From Henckelia pumila (lineage: Eukaryota; Streptophyta; Magnoliopsida; Lamiales; Gesneriaceae), in contig NC_133120.1 of assembly GCF_033568475.1 (NCBI RefSeq), positions 80,266,151 through 80,330,150 of the forward strand: DNA of 64,000 nt. Direction: 5' to 3'. The first letter of the stretch is position 1, and each line of letters starts with the position of its first letter. The translations under genes were made by a program, and so were the position numbers. This document shows, piece by piece, positions 47,211 through 63,345 of this stretch. Below the pieces are notes generated by a model. The model was not told the DNA's origin. It worked only from the letters and a program-made list of their open reading frames with translations, and did not search any database.

Positions 47211-50200
47211 TGGCAGAACGTCGTGACAAGGGCCTTTGCTATAATTGTGACGAGAAATTTCATAGAGGCCACATTTGTAAAGGAAAAGCATATATTCTGA
47301 TTATGGATGATGGATCTCCAGAAATCACATCAGATATTAATGATCTTTCTACAAATCTTGAACAAGTTTTAGACTCCTCTCATGAAGCCCCATAAGCCGC
47401 TATCAGCTACCATGCTTTAGCTGGCCAATATTCACCCCAAACCTTGCGTCTACAGGGTCTCATCTTGTCCACCACGGTTCAGGTTCTCATAGACAGTGGC
47501 TCCACCCATAATTTTCTGCAAGATCGCCTTGCTAAACATCTGGGTCTAACCATTGAACTGTCACCTCATTTTAAGGTGATGGTGGGCAATGGGGAAGCAC
47601 TTCACTGTTCTGGGCATTGCCCTAAAGTCTCTATTTCTTTACAGGGCAACACATTCGAGGTTGATTTCTTCATCCTTCCTATTCAAGGGGCTGATGTGGT
47701 TTTAGGTGTTCAATGGCTCGCAACCCTTGGAGATATTACTACAAATTACCAGCATCTTTCTATGGACTTCCTTTGGCACAATAAGTGCATTACTCTCCGT
47801 GGGGATATTCAATCGCCAATTGAACCGATTCAATTCCATCAGTTCAAACGCCTCCAAAATACAAACTCTATTGCATTTTATTTCCAACTTTTACCCATAC
47901 CCCCAACCCCCACTCCTACTACTCATACCACAACCTCTATTTCCCCTGAAATCGAATCACTTCTTGCAGAATTTTCGAGTATTTTCTCTGAACCAAATCA
48001 CCTTCCCCCATCTCGAGCCACAGACCATCACATTCCCCTGGTTCCTAACCACTTACCAGTACATACTCGTCCTTATAGATACCCCCATTTCCAGAAAATA
48101 GAAATCGAGCATTTGATCCAAGAAATGTTGCATTCGGGTATAATTCGTCCTAGCACAAGCCCTTTTTCCTCACCCGTCCTTCTCGTAAAGAAAAAGGATG
48201 GTACATGGAATTTCTGTGTCGACTATCGAGCATTGAATTCACTTACCATCCCTGATAAATTTCCTATCCCCACGGTCGAAGATATGCTTGACGAATTATA
48301 TGGTGCTTCTATCTTCTCTAAGATGGACTTGCGGGCTGGGTTCCATCAGATTCGCATGGCCCCTGAAGATATATTTAAAACAGGCTTCCGCACTCATGAA
48401 GGACATTACGATTTCATTGTTATGCCGTTTGGATTGTGCAACGCCCCTGCTACATTTCAGAGTACAATGAACTCTATCTTGAAGCCATTCTTGAGACGAT
48501 TTGTCACGGTATTCTTCGACGACATCCTCATTTACAGTAGCAATCTGAATGAACACCTCCAACATCTTAGATTGGTTCTGCAGTGCCTGGTTGATAATTC
48601 TCTATTTGCGAAGAAATCTAAATGTGTTTTTGGGCGGTCAGAAGTGGCATATCTAGGCCACATTGTTAATTATGAAGGAGTTCGACCAGATAATGAAAAA
48701 ATTCAGGCCATTCTCGCATGGCCCATTCCTACGGCCATTAAACATCTTAGAGCCTTTTTGGGGCTAGCTGGGTACTACAGAAAGTTCGTCCGCAATTTTG
48801 CCCAGATTGCTTTTCCTCTAACTTCCTTACTAAAGAAGGATTCCTTCACATGGTCGGAGACAGCAAGGGTTGCTTTTGATGCTCTCAAATCTGCCCTCAC
48901 TCAGTCTCCAGTATTGGCATTGCCTAATTTCAAAATCCCATTCGTCATCGACACCGATGCTTCGGGCTTCGGTATTGGCGCCGTTCTTACTCAAAATGGC
49001 CATCCTCTTGCCTTTTTCAGTAAGAAACTCAATCCAAAATTACAGGCAGCTTCAACTTATGAGCGAGAGTTATTTGCAATTACTGAGTCGGTGGCAAAGT
49101 GGCGCCCGTACCTTTTGGGAAACCGTTTTACCATACGCACAGATCAACAAAGTATTAAAGAACTCACTACTCAACTAGTTCATACGGCTGCTCAACAACG
49201 GTTTCTAATCAAACTACTGGGCTACGACTTTTCAATTGAATACAAGTCGGGCTCTACAAATAAAGTTGCAGATGCTTTATCACGTGCTCCATCTACTGAA
49301 GCTCCTGATTATGTCAATGATAGTCACATTTTCTTATTGACTTCTGTCACTGATCCGCTCTTGGATGATTTGCGCATTGAAACAACCCACAACCAGGAAT
49401 TGCAGGAGCTTCTTCATCATATTCAAACCAATTCTGAAGGGTTTTCTCAGTTTTCTGAACGAGATGGTCTCATCTTTCTTAATGGCAGAATTGTTCTATG
49501 TTCAAATTCAGTCCACCGGACACGTATCATTGCAAAATTCCACTCCAGTTTAGTGGGTGGGCATGGTGGATTTCGAAAGACTTTGATGCGCATTTACCCT
49601 CTATACTACTGGCCAAAAATGCGCGCTGAAATCAAAGAATATATTCGTTCCTGCCCAACTTGTCAAATTAAAAAATATCAACCTTTAGCACCCGCGGGAC
49701 TTCTTCAACCACTACCTATCCCAAATGCCGTTTGGGAAGAAGTTTCAATGGATTTCATAATTGGGCTTCCCTTGACAAATGGGAAATCAGTTATTATGGT
49801 CGTCGTGGATCGACTATCAAAATATTCGCATTTTTCTCCTCTTCCAACTAAGTTCAATGCGCCATTAGTCGCTCAAGTATTTATTACAGACATCTGCCGC
49901 CTTCCTGGAATTCCCAGAACCATTGTTTCAGACAGGGATCGAATCTTCGTAAGTCGATTTTGGCGAGAACTTTTTCGCCTCAGTGAAACTAAACTCCATT
50001 TCAGTACAGCACACCATCCGCAGACGGATGGTCAAACCGAAGTCACTAATAGGGGACTCGAGCAATATTTGCGTTGCTTCACTATGGAAAATCCTCAAAA
50101 TTGGCTCTCTTTTCTACCTTGGGCAGAGTACTCCTATAACACTTCTTTTCATTCCTCTACAGGCTATACACCATTTCAGGTCTTATATGGGCGGCCTCCA

Positions 50201-50980
50201 CCTGTCATACACCCTTATCAAGAGCTCACCACTCCTATTGAAGCTGTAGAACATACCTTAATGCAAAGGGACAGGGTTCTTATGGATCTCAAAGAAAATC
50301 TACAGCGCACACAAAATCGAATGAAACAAATGGCGGATAAAAAACGACGTGATGTGGAATTTCAAATTGGTGACATGGTTTTAGTAAAGCTTCAACCATA
50401 CAGACAATCCATCATCCGCCAAGGGCATTTCTCGAAACTTGCAAGACATTTTTATGGACCTTTTCCAATAATCGCTCGAGTTGGTGCAGTCGCTTATCAT
50501 CTTCAACTTCCAGAGCATTCACGCATACATCCAGTGTTTCATGTTTCATTACTGAAGCTATATCACCATAACAGTACTCTTCACCCTCTGCCACTTCCGA
50601 CTCAAGCAATAGACAACCATCCTCTCATGGTTCCGTTATCAATCCTCAACAGCAGGCAAGTCCAGACAGAACTTGGTCTTCAGACCCAACTTTTAATTCA
50701 ATGGGCAGAGCTCCCACCCGAAGAATCGACTTGGATGCCCATTCAAGACTTCAAGGCCATTTATCCTGATTTTGACCTTGAGGACAAGGTATTTCCTGAA
50801 GCACCAGGGGAAGTTGATAGGGCACACACTGATGTGTTTATTCGTCGATCATCAAGGGAAAGGAGGGGACCAACATGGCACAAGGATTTTATCACTCATC
50901 CGATGGAAACCCACGTCTCTGAAGAAGAATATTCCAAACCAAACACCACTACAGCACATGCTATTGTCTCTACTAATTAA
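47211..50980 (+). pseudogene. Ty3 chromovirus-like pol, copy 2 (5' truncated, pol frame open)
   Basis: Begins at the gag zinc knuckle (CYNCDEKFHRGHIC) because the duplication started there; gag capsid and 5' LTR are missing. One stop at 47393-47395 separates the knuckle from a long open stretch (47396-50980, about 1190 codons). That stretch holds protease (LIDSGSTHNF), RT (FFDDILIYS), RNase H (TDASGFGIG), integrase with HHCC finger (CPTCQIKKYQ) and DDE residues (HPQTDGQTE), and a chromodomain-like end (LLIQWAELPPEESTW). The stretch has no ATG at its front. Against copy 1, I count about 13 amino-acid differences outside the breaks. Without promoter LTR or gag it is not autonomous. Confidence 0.92.
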
Positions 50981-50996
50981 AATAATCATTTTAGTT

Positions 50997-51168
50997 TGTT
51001 ACATTGTAGGGACACGTGTCTATGAGAATGATGAGATGAATTGTATTTAAACTATTATGAATGAAATGAAAAAGGGATATGCAAATTTCCCAAAAGTTAT
51101 TCTGTCTTCTCCCTTAATTTTCTGGAGTTTGGGTATCCTCGAATTACCCACATCTCGAGACTACCACA
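50997..51168 (+). mobile_element. Candidate 3' LTR of Ty3 copy 2, ~172 bp
   Basis: Counterpart of 36439-36609 with a handful of differences; ends CTACCACA next to block X copy C (GTATTTGATAC). Same caveat on the start. Confidence 0.6.
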
Positions 51169-51551
51169 GTATTTGATACTAGACAAAAACTGTCCTTTAA
51201 GATTGAGCTCCATTTCTGTATGATTTCTCCACAATATCCTGAATCAAACCCGATATATTGTAATTAATAATGAGAAGATCCATCAGCTTCCATTGTAATT
51301 TCCATTGCCAAAATCCTGATGAATTCTCTGCCATCTTTGATCTTATTTTCTCACCTTCTTCTTCTCCATTCATGCATAAAAAAATCCTCAGCATTCTGAA
51401 CCTATTCTTTCACCACGATCGCTCCAACCGACGGGGAATTCGACCACGATTTTCAACATCTCCACAACAAACTTCTCATTCAAGAATTGCTCAGCAAACA
51501 TATGCTAAGTTTGTTTCGCAATGTGGACTACATTATTTAGTTTTATTCTCA

Positions 51552-51713
51552 ATCAATTTTGCTATCATGTTCACTCACCGTGCCCACCTAATGTGTTCAC
51601 CATGAGGTGGCACTCAACTATTGGATGTGATGAATTGTGCGTCCAATAGTTTGGTGTCACCTCATGGTGGGCACTTTATGTGGGCGCGGTGGGTGGACAG
51701 GATAGCAAAATTC
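51552..51713. mobile_element. Palindromic hAT-like MITE, copy C
   Basis: Same element as in copies A and B with 8-bp flanks TATTCTCA (51544-51551 and 51714-51721). Confidence 0.82.
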
Positions 51714-53081
51714 TATTCTCAATAACTATCTACTTATTTATATTTATATTGATGAATTTAATTTTAATATTTGTCTTTATTATATAACAATTTTTTTTTC
51801 AATTTTTTTGACACCTAATGGCCTGTTAATTTACACGACTACCAATCTTGCTTCATTTTTTCGTAATAATTTATTTTATAATTTTAAGGAAAAATAAAAA
51901 TAAATTAACATAAATTTTTTAATATAGTTAATTTTTTTTTATCAATGTAATTATCATAATTTCATTACATTCAACTTCATCGATCCCTTTTTTGTTTTGT
52001 TTTTTTAAATTAAAATCTGTTTTTTTTTTTTTTTTTCATATCACCTACATGTATATAGATTAGGACGATATATAAAAAAATTTATCCTCAATAAATTTTT
52101 TATCTTTTGTCGAGTTTGTTTATTTATTTTAAAAGATATTATTTTATATCAATTAGTAGTTTCATCGTCGTCATCACCATCATCATCCATCATCATGAAT
52201 AAATTCTTTTTAATATTTACAATATATAAATGAGATTTTCATTAAATATTATTTCATTCTAATTAATAATTTTAATTATTATTTTAATTCTCATTCTAAA
52301 TTTGTCATACTAAATCAATGTTTTGATGTCTTTTATTTTTGTGCCAAATAAAAATTAAACATATCAGTGTGATACCAATAATTTATAATTATTTTTATTT
52401 ATAAATATTTCATTATTAATCATACCTCTTTTTTTAATCACTTGTAAATTATAAACGTATGATCATAAACTGCACATCCCAATTATTAATTAATTATTAT
52501 AGTAGTGATAGTTGTAGAAATTTTAATAAAATACTGATATTAAAAAAATGAATGACTAAAATTTAGCAAATATTAGTATACATTAAATTTTTTTTAGCAG
52601 AAATCAATGAGTTATTTTTGCGATGAGATATTTTTTTTCTACTATGTAGCATATTAAATTATTAAATTTATTCCTAATAACATATACAATGATGTTCTCT
52701 ATTCATGTATTATCTTAAACACATCATTATTGATGTAAAATATAGCTAATTTTTTTAACAATTAGTTATTAACTTATTTTTGTTGTGATGGACTAATAGT
52801 GTAAATATTATGTGCTTTTTTTTTCATTGCTACATTTATTAATATTTGCATATAACTCATTATATATTTTAATATAATAAATTCATAATAAAAATAAGTT
52901 TGTATATAAACAATTTTATTTAAATTTATTAGTATTAATTTTTATTTTTATATTATCGGTAATAGTATTATTAGTTTCTAATACCTCCTAATTTACCTCA
53001 TGTTGATATCTATAATTTTTAAGACAAATCTATCACCAATAATAATACTAATAATAACTTAATATATATAAAAAAAAATTT

Positions 53082-53217
53082 CATCTGCCCAACCAATGTT
53101 TCCCAACTCTTTTTCGACCACTAAAACCCGGTACCGTGTTTTAGTTATGCGAAAAATGAAAAAACAATTAAAACTGATACCGAGTTTTTGAGGTGGAAAA
53201 ATATTGTTGGGCAGCTG
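53082..53217. mobile_element. MITE with C.(G)CTGCCCAAC ends, copy C
   Basis: Third copy of the element at 30813-30947, with a few substitutions in the CCGATACCG region. Confidence 0.58.
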
Positions 53218-53675
53218 CAAAGTTATATATATATATATATATATATCAACTTAGAAGACTCAATAGATAGATAGTATATTTTTATTAGCATATTAAAATT
53301 ATTCCTAATAACATATACAAGATGTTCTCTATTCATGTATTATCTTAAACACATATTTATTGATGTGTAAATATAGCTAATTTTTTTAAAAAAAATTATT
53401 TTTGTTGTGATGGATTGCTAGTGAAAATATTATGTGCATTTTTATTCATTGCTACATTTATTAATATTTGCATAAAACTCATTATGTATTTTAATATGAT
53501 AAAGTCATAATAAAAATAATTTTTTATATAAATTATTTTTTTAACTTTATTAGTATTTTTATTTTTATATTATCGGTAATAGTATTATTAGTTTATAATG
53601 CCTCTTAATTTACCTCATTTTGATATCTACAATTTTTAAGACAAAATTATCACCAATTATAATGCTAATAATAAC

Positions 53676-53726
<51 letters not shown>

Positions 53727-54680
53727 ACTTAGAAGACTCAATAATTAAAAGAGAAAAATAAATGATAGAAATTCTATACAATGAATTTAGGATGATTAAT
53801 GACACAATTAATAGCATAATTACATCAAATAATTTTACTTACAATATGGTACTTATTTTTATCATTTAACTTCCCAAAATACTCATCATATTTTACACTC
53901 TAATGAATAAAATTTAGGCATTAATGAAATTTCACAATGCAAAAACTTTGTCCACCATTCATACTTTTATAGTAGAAAAATAGATAAACTAAGCTTTGGG
54001 GTGATATTCAACCTCATATCTTACCGAAAATTATGGTATAAAAATTTATATGAAATTTTTGGTAAGTATAATTGTCGTTTTATACCGGAAAATTTTTTAT
54101 ATATTTTTAAATTTAGAACTTTATTATTTAAATATTTTTTAACTTATATATATATATATATATATATATATAGATTTGGCATTTTAATGTATCGAAATTT
54201 TTAAATTTTATATAGTTATTGTACTGAGATATTTGGTATACTAAAATTTTTGGTGAATTTGGTATTTTTTGTACGATAACCTCGGTATAACGAACATTTC
54301 GGTATCTTTCCCGCTACTGAGCTAAAAAAATAAAAATTGGATCAACGTGTTTGGATCTGATCAATTTGTTTCACAAATAAATATCCGTAAGATCGTCTCA
54401 TAAGATATTTTATATATAATCATAATAATTTTAAAAAAAATCTAAAAGTTTTAATATTTTATTTTTCAAAAATATTAAATTCTGATTATACCATTACAAA
54501 AATCAAACCGCTCGCACATGCTACACACACGATAATTATTATTTTCTCTCACTTTTGATCGACCAAGTCATTTCATTTTACTAGCGGATTGGAGGACCTT
54601 GAGATATGCGTAAGAGGTAATTGAATATTATAATTTTAGTACAAAGTTACGGAAATTTGATATTTTTTAAAAAATAACTT

Positions 54681-55391
54681 TAAATCCAAATTGGCTAGAA
54701 ATAAAAACTTTATGCTTACCTTGTGATGAAATACAAAATAGACCGTATTTAATTGCTAGAGTATTTCGTGCGAAACTCCAAGTTTTAAAAGATGAATTGT
54801 TTAAGAAGGACTTTTTGGTCACATCGTTGCTTATACTCACGTCATAGAATTCCAAAAAAAATGTTTACCACACGCTCATTTTTCCTTATTTTGAACCAAG
54901 CATAAAAAATATTTTACCCTGAAGCATTTGATAGAATTGTTTATGCAGAATTAATCATCCACATTCTGATCCATATTTATTTTCATTGGTCATTAAATAT
55001 ATGATGCAAGAACTTTGTGGTTTACTTAATTCAACATGTCTTTGCATGAAAAAAAGTTTATGTGAATTTAATTATCCAAAGGATTTATCAAAAAATGCTA
55101 AATATGGATCAAATTCATATCCAATATATCGGCGTAGAAATAACAATCATGTTGTTCTTATTTGGGGTCCCCAGCTTGACAACCGGTGGGTTGTACCTTA
55201 TAATCAATAACTTTAGGCTAAATTTAATTTTCACATTAATGTTGAAATATGTTCAACTATTCAACCTATAAAATATATCTATAAATATATTTATAAAGGA
55301 CATAATAAGATTATGTATACATTAAATACATATGAAAGAGACCTCGTAGTTGATGAAGTTAAACATCTTATTGAAAGTTGACCGAACACAA
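54681..55391 (+). pseudogene. Helitron Rep/helicase fragment, copy C
   Basis: Duplicate of 40140-40850: MMQELCGLLN, CLCMKKSLCEFNYPKDL, YPIYRRRNNN, LDNRWVVPYNQ. It shares the breaks of copy B, so it was already dead before the duplication. Confidence 0.8.
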
Positions 55392-55979
55392 AGCTAGCAC
55401 ATAGTCGAAGAATGGCCAATGCATTTGCACACAAGACTGCTTCTTTTGTTTTTCTTCCCCCTCCCCTTTTGTTTTGGAGAATAGAAATTTTTCTTATTGG
55501 TTGGTAACTCTTGTATTGGAGGACATTTCTCATTTGAAACAAAAGTACAAGCCATTACCATAAAAAAAAATTAAAAAAGAGACCTCGTAGTTGATGGATT
55601 TAAAAATTTTCAATGTGCAAGATTGATTTCACCTCCTGAAGCAATATGACGAATTTTCAAGTTTGATCTTAATCTTGTGCACCCATCTATGAAATACTGA
55701 AGGGACACAAAAAGAATTTGGATTTACAATAAGGACTTTTGCAATCTTTTAAGGTCTCTCATGAAATTTACGTAAGCAAAATCCTTCAACCATTTTAATT
55801 GACAAATTTCTTGAATGTAGATTGTTTGTGCTTCATTTGTTTTCATATCCAATATTTTAGATTTTGAAAAGCAATTAATTGGGGAATCAAATATCAAAAT
55901 ATTTGTAAAAATGTTACAATAATATTTTCTTTCACCAATAATTATTCTCGTACTTCACCAAATCCTCAAAAAAAAAAAA

Positions 55980-56775
55980 CAATGGGACTTCTAACAGAAT
56001 GGTTAGCTTAAGTCAATGTTAGAAATTCTTGAACAACTGAATTACTTGCAGCCTCCATTGATATGTCAAATCTCACTTGATAACTCAATTTTAGATTCGA
56101 TCCCAAAAATTGAAGAACATTGGGCTCAACACTCACAACAGCACCCGGGAATCCAACTACTTCAACTGTATAAATTGAATTAGTTTCACCAACATTGGTA
56201 ACTGTTCGGTTGTATGTTTGAGTATTTTCTTCGATAATTGTGGTCTCAATAACCACAAAAAATGATGGATAATTCAAGTTTGCTTAAGGTTCTGTTGAGA
56301 TTCACTATATCGGGGGAGGTCATTATGACGGACTTGATCGCGGCTAGAGACCAATCAAGATGAATGCTTTTTAGTAATGATGCAATGCCACTCAGGTGAG
56401 TACATGACATGGAGGTTCCAGAGATGATCTTGAAATTTTATTTCGTGGTGGTATTGTTTTCGACAAATTGATGTCTAACGGCAAGAATGTTGGCACCAGA
56501 GCCAATTATATTTGATTTAAAGATTATGAAGCGGGCCCTATTTGGACCCCTTGCGGAGAACTATGCCACGGTTGGGGCGTAGGTGTCCCCGAGCATCGTA
56601 TCTTTGAACAAAATTATGGCGACTGGTGAGGTTGTTGAGTTCAAATAGACTTTGAATCTGACCCTTCTTCATAATTGAGTTGTGTTGCGCGGAGAACGTG
56701 TGACTCAGAAGAGATTGAGTAGCCTTCATGCTGCTGGTTGGCTATAATAATGACATCCCCACTAGGGATGACAAT
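55980..56775 (-). pseudogene. Subtilase array C, terminal unit with authentic C-terminus
   Basis: Counterpart of 41448-42243: beta module fused to the C-terminal domain (56277-56008, [10 protein letters not shown] ... VVQEFLTL). Differences from B are few (for example a Met-Glu-Ala in place of Met-Asp-Ala near the end). Confidence 0.85.
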
Positions 56776-56782
56776 GACTAAA

Positions 56783-58440
<1,658 letters not shown>

Positions 58441-58444
58441 TAAA

Positions 58445-60059
58445 CCACTTATATGTCAAATATCACTTGATAACTCAATTTCAGATTCAATCCCAAAAAT
58501 TGAAGAACATTGGGCTCAACACTCACAACAGTACCCGGGAATCCAACTACTTCAACTGTATAAATTGAATTAGTTTCACCCACATTGGTAACTGTTCGGT
58601 TGTATGTTTGAGTAGTTCTTCCGATAACTGTGGTCTCAATAACCACAGAAAATGATGGATAATTCAAGTTTACTTATGGGAAGATAGAAATATGTGAGCA
58701 ATTTACGCGCTTAAGTATGTTAGGTAATATGTTGGAGTCATGTCATAAAAAAGGGTTGGATTGGTGGCCTTGAGTATGTTTACGTGACCCACAACCATGG
58801 CAAAAACATTGATCGGAGGAGATTTTGGACCTGGATTAAGGTTCTGTTGAGCTTCCATAGATTGACAGAGGTCATGATGGCGGACTTGATCACGGCTATA
58901 GACCAATCGGGATGAGTGATTTTTAGCAACGATGTGATGCCACTAAGGTTAGGACGTGACATGGAGGTTCCAGATATTATCTTGAAATTTGATTTCGTGT
59001 TGGTGTTGTTTCGACATATTGATTCCAGGCAGCAAAGATGTTGGCACCAGACCAATTATATCTGGTTTCAAGATTCCGGGGCTGGCCCTGTTTGGACCCC
59101 TTGCTGAGAACGATGTCATGGTGGGGGCGTTGGTGTCCTCAAGTATCATACTCTTCAAAAAAATTATGGCGACTGGTGTGGTTGCTGAGTTCAAATTGAC
59201 TTTGAATCTGACCATTCTTCATAATTAAGATGTGTTATGGGAGAACGTGTGACTTGAAAGAGATGAAGTCTCTTTCATGCTGCTGGTTGACGATAATAAT
59301 GGGATTCCCACCTGCATTTCTCACTGCCCTTCCTTTCAAGATACTTCATATCCTGCTCCCATTGTCGTATAACACGACGTTCCCTTGCACATAAACTTTT
59401 ATCAACAATTGGGAAAATAAAAATGCCGCATGTGGATCAGTTGAAAACATGCCAGGATAAACAAGAGGCAAGAATTTTGAGCCAAATCCTGCCGGTTAAT
59501 AGTTGGATTTCCCATCTAGTTGTTGAGCCAAAGCCTGCCGGTTGAGATTTTGGTCATGTATTAAGGTTCTGTTGAGATTCACTAGATCGGGGAAGGTCAT
59601 TATGACGGACTTGATCGCGGCTAGAGACCAATCCGGATGAATTATTTTTAGCAATGATGCGATGCCACTCGGGTGAGTACATGACATGGAGGTTCCAGAG
59701 ATGATCTTGAAATTTGATTTCGTGTTGGTGTTGTTTTCGACGGATTGATGTCAGACGACAAGAATGTTGGAACCAAGGCCAATTATATTTGATTTAAAGA
59801 TTATGGCGCGAGCCCTATTTGGACCCCTTTCGGAGAACTATGACACGGTTGGGGCGTAGGTGTCCTCGATTATCGTATCTTTGAACAAAATTGTGGCGAC
59901 TAGTGGAGTTGTTGAGTTCAAATATTCTTTGAATCTGACCCTTTTTCATAATTGAGTTGTATTGTGCGTAGAACGTGTGACTCTGAAGAGATTGAGTAGC
60001 CTTCATGATGTTGGTTGACTATAATAATGGCATCCCAACTAGGGATGGTAATGACTAAA
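58445..60059 (-). pseudogene. Subtilase array C, chimeric unit 3 (~1.62 kb)
   Basis: Counterpart of B unit 3: C-terminal domain 58667-58449, alpha Ser box 59055-58780, [20 protein letters not shown] 59215-58949, beta Ser box [20 protein letters not shown] 59687-59496. Confidence 0.85.
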
Positions 60060-61688
60060 TCACTGATATGTCAAATCTCACTTGATAACTCAATTTCAGA
60101 TTCAATCCCAAAAATTGAAGAACATTGGTGTCAACACTAACAAAAGCACCCGGGAATCCAACTACTTCAACTGTATAAATTGAATTAGTTTCCCCACATT
60201 GGTAACTGTTCGGTTGTATGTTTGAGTAGTTCCTCCGATAAGTGCGGTCTCAATAACCACATAAAATGATGGATAATTTAAGTTTGCTTATGGGAGGCTA
60301 GAAATATGTAAGCAATTTACGGCCCGTTTCAGGATATAACTTATTTGTTGATTAATGTACGCCAATCCGCTTAAGTATGTTAGGTAATTTGTTGGGGTCA
60401 TGTCATAAACAAGGGTTGGATTGGTGACCTTGAGTATGTTTACGTGACCCAAAACCATGGCGAAAACATTAACCAAAGGAGATTTTGGACCTAGATTAAG
60501 GTTCTGTTAAGCTTCCATAGATCGACAGAGGTCATGATGGCGGACTTGATCGTGGCTATAGACCAATCGGGATGAGTGATTTTTAGAAATGATGTGATGC
60601 CACTAAGGTTAGGACGTGACATGGAGGTTCCAGATATTATCTTGAAATTTGATTTTGTGTTGGTGTTCATTTTAACAGATTGATGTCAGGCAGCAATGAT
60701 GTTGGCACCAGACCAATTATATCTGGTTTCAAGATTCCGGGGCTGGCCCTGTTTGGACCCCTGGTAGAGAACGATGCCATGGTGGGGGCATTGGTGTCCT
60801 CAATTATCGTACCCTTCTACAAAATTGTGTCGATTGGTGTGGTTCTTGAGTTCAAATAGGCTTTGAATCTGAACCTACTTCATAATTAAGATGTGTTAGG
60901 GGAGAATGTGTGACTCGAAAGAGATGGAATATCCTTCATGCTGCTGGTTGACGATAATAATGGCATCCCCACCGGCATTTCTGACTGCCCTTCCTTTCGT
61001 GAGACGTTCTATCCTTCTCCCATTGTTGCATAACACAACGTTCTCTTGAACATCAACCTTTATCAACAATTGGAGAAATAAAAATGCCGCATGTTGATAA
61101 GTTGAAACCATGCTAGGATAAATAAGAGGCAAGAATTTTGATCCAAATCCTGCCGGTTAATTGTTGGATTTCTCATCTAGTTGTTGAGCCAAAGCCTGCC
61201 GGTAGAGAGTTTGGTCCTACATTAAAGTTCTGTTGAGATTCACTAGATCGGAGGAGGTCATTAAGGCGAACTTGATCGCACCTAGAGACCAATCAGGATT
61301 AATGTTTTTTTAGCAATGATACGATGCCACTCAGGTAAGTACATGACATGGAGATTCCAGAGATGATCTTGAAATTTGATTTCGTGCTGGTGTTGTTTTT
61401 GACAAATTGATGTCAGACTACAAGAATGTTGGCACCAGGGCCAATTATATTTGATTTAAATATTATGGCGCGGGCCCTATTTGGACCCCTTGCGGAGAAC
61501 TATTCCACAGTTGCGGTGCAGGTGTCCCCAATTATCGTATCTTGTGAACAAATAGGCTTTGAATCTAACTCATTTTCATAATTTAGATGTGTTACGCATA
61601 GAACGTGCGATTCAGAAGAGATTGAGTAGCCTTCATGTTGTTCGTTGACTATAATAATGGCATCCCTATTAGGGATGACAATGACTAA
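60060..61688 (-). pseudogene. Subtilase array C, chimeric unit 4 (~1.63 kb)
   Basis: Counterpart of B unit 4: frameshifted C-terminal domain about 60281-60060, [19 protein letters not shown] 60476-60288, PA 61132-60896, beta module 61680-61190. Confidence 0.83.
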
Positions 61689-63345
61689 ACCACTGATATG
61701 TCAAATCTCACTTGATAACTCAATTTCAGATTCGATCCCAAAAATTGAAGAACATTGAGCTCAACACTCACAACAGCACCCAGGAATCCAACTACTTCAA
61801 CTGTATAAATTGAATTAGTTTCACTTACATTGGTAACTGTTCGGTTGTTTGTTTGAGTAGTTCTTCTAATAAGTGCGGTCTCAAAAATCACAAAAAATAA
61901 TGGATAATTCAAGTTTGCTTATGGGATGATATAAATATGTGAGCAATTTATGGCCCGTTTCAGGATGTAACTTATTTGTTGATCAATGTGCGTCAATCCG
62001 CTTAAGTATGTTAGGTAATCTGTTGGGGTCAAGTCGTAAACAAGGGTTGGATTAGTGGCCTTGATTATCTTTACGTGACCTAAAACCATGGCGATAACAT
62101 TGACCGAAGGAGATTATGGAAGTGGATTAAGGTTCTGTTGAGAATCCATATATCGACAGAGGTCATGATGGCGGACTTGATCGCGGCTATAGACCAATCG
62201 GGATGAGTCATTTTTAGCAATGATGTGATGCCACTAAGGTTAGGACGTGACATTGAGGTTCCAGATATTATTTTGAAATTTGATTTTGTGTTGGTGTAGT
62301 TTTCGATGGATTGATGCCAGAAAGCAATGATGTTGTCACCAGACCATATATCTGGTTTCAAGATTCCGGGGATGAATCTGTTTGGACCCCTGGCAGAGAA
62401 CGATGTCATGGTGGGGGCGTTGGTGTCCTCAATTATCATACCTTCAACAAAATTGTGACGAATGTTGTGGTTGTTGAGTTCAAATAGGCTTTGAATCTGA
62501 CTCTTCTTTATAATTAAGATGTGTTAAGGGAGAGCGTGTGACTCGAAAGAGATAAAGTATTCTTCAGGCTACTGGTTGACTATAATAATGGAATCCCCAC
62601 CGGCATTTCTCACTGCCTTTATTTTCGCGATACTTCCGATCCTGCTCTTATTGTCACATAACACGACGTTTCTTTGCACATCAACTTTTATCAACGATTG
62701 GGGAAATAAAAATGCCGCATGTGGATCAGTTGAAAACATTCTAGGATAAATAAGAGGCAAGAATTTTGAGCCAAATCCTGCCGGTTAATAGTTGGATTTC
62801 CCATCTAATTGTTGAGCCAAAGCCTACCGGTATAGAGTTTTGTTTTGCATTAAGGTTCTGTTGAGATTCACTAGATCGGGGGAGGTCATTATTGCGGACT
62901 TGATCGCTGCTAGAGACCAATCATGATGAATGCTTTTGAGCAATGATGCGATGTTACTCAGGTGAGTACATGACATGGAGGATCCAGAGATGATCCTGAA
63001 ATTTGATTTCGTGTTGGTGTTGTTTTCGACAGATTGATGCTAGATGACAAGAATGTTGGCAACAGGGCCAATTATATTTGATTTAAATATTATGGCGCGG
63101 CCCTATTTGGACCCCTTGCGGAGAACTATGCCACGGTTGGGGCGCAGGTGTCCCCGATTATCGTATTCTTGAACAAAATTGTTGCGACTAGTGTGGTTGT
63201 TGAGTTCAAATAGGCTTTGAATTTAACTCCTCTTCATAATTGAGATGTGTTGCGCGGAGAACGTGCTACTCAGAATAGATTGAGTAGCATTCATGTTGCT
63301 GGTTGACTATAATAATGGAATCTCCACTAGGGATGGCAATGACTA
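61685..63345 (-). pseudogene. Subtilase array C, chimeric unit 5 (~1.66 kb)
   Basis: Present only on the right because copy B is cut by the Ty3 junction. C-terminal domain 61912-61685 (NYPLFFVIFE, TNNRTVTNVSETNSIYTVEV); alpha with [20 protein letters not shown] and [20 protein letters not shown] (62439-62080, the longest open stretch of the array at 119 codons); PA 62760-62569; beta module to about 63340. Confidence 0.83.

Larger units (their letters stand above)
51169..55977. repeat. Block X, copy C (full)
   Basis: Copy of 36610-41445 with the same order of elements. The TA tracts are shorter at 53223-53246 and 54145-54171 and longer at 53680-53724 than in copy B. A few small deletions occur, for example near 55750. 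Confidence 0.88.

Noticed and set aside
47180..47395. A gene start ahead of the Ty3 knuckle in the subtilase sequence
   Set aside because: The frame begins in duplicated subtilase DNA; it is a by-product of the duplication junction.
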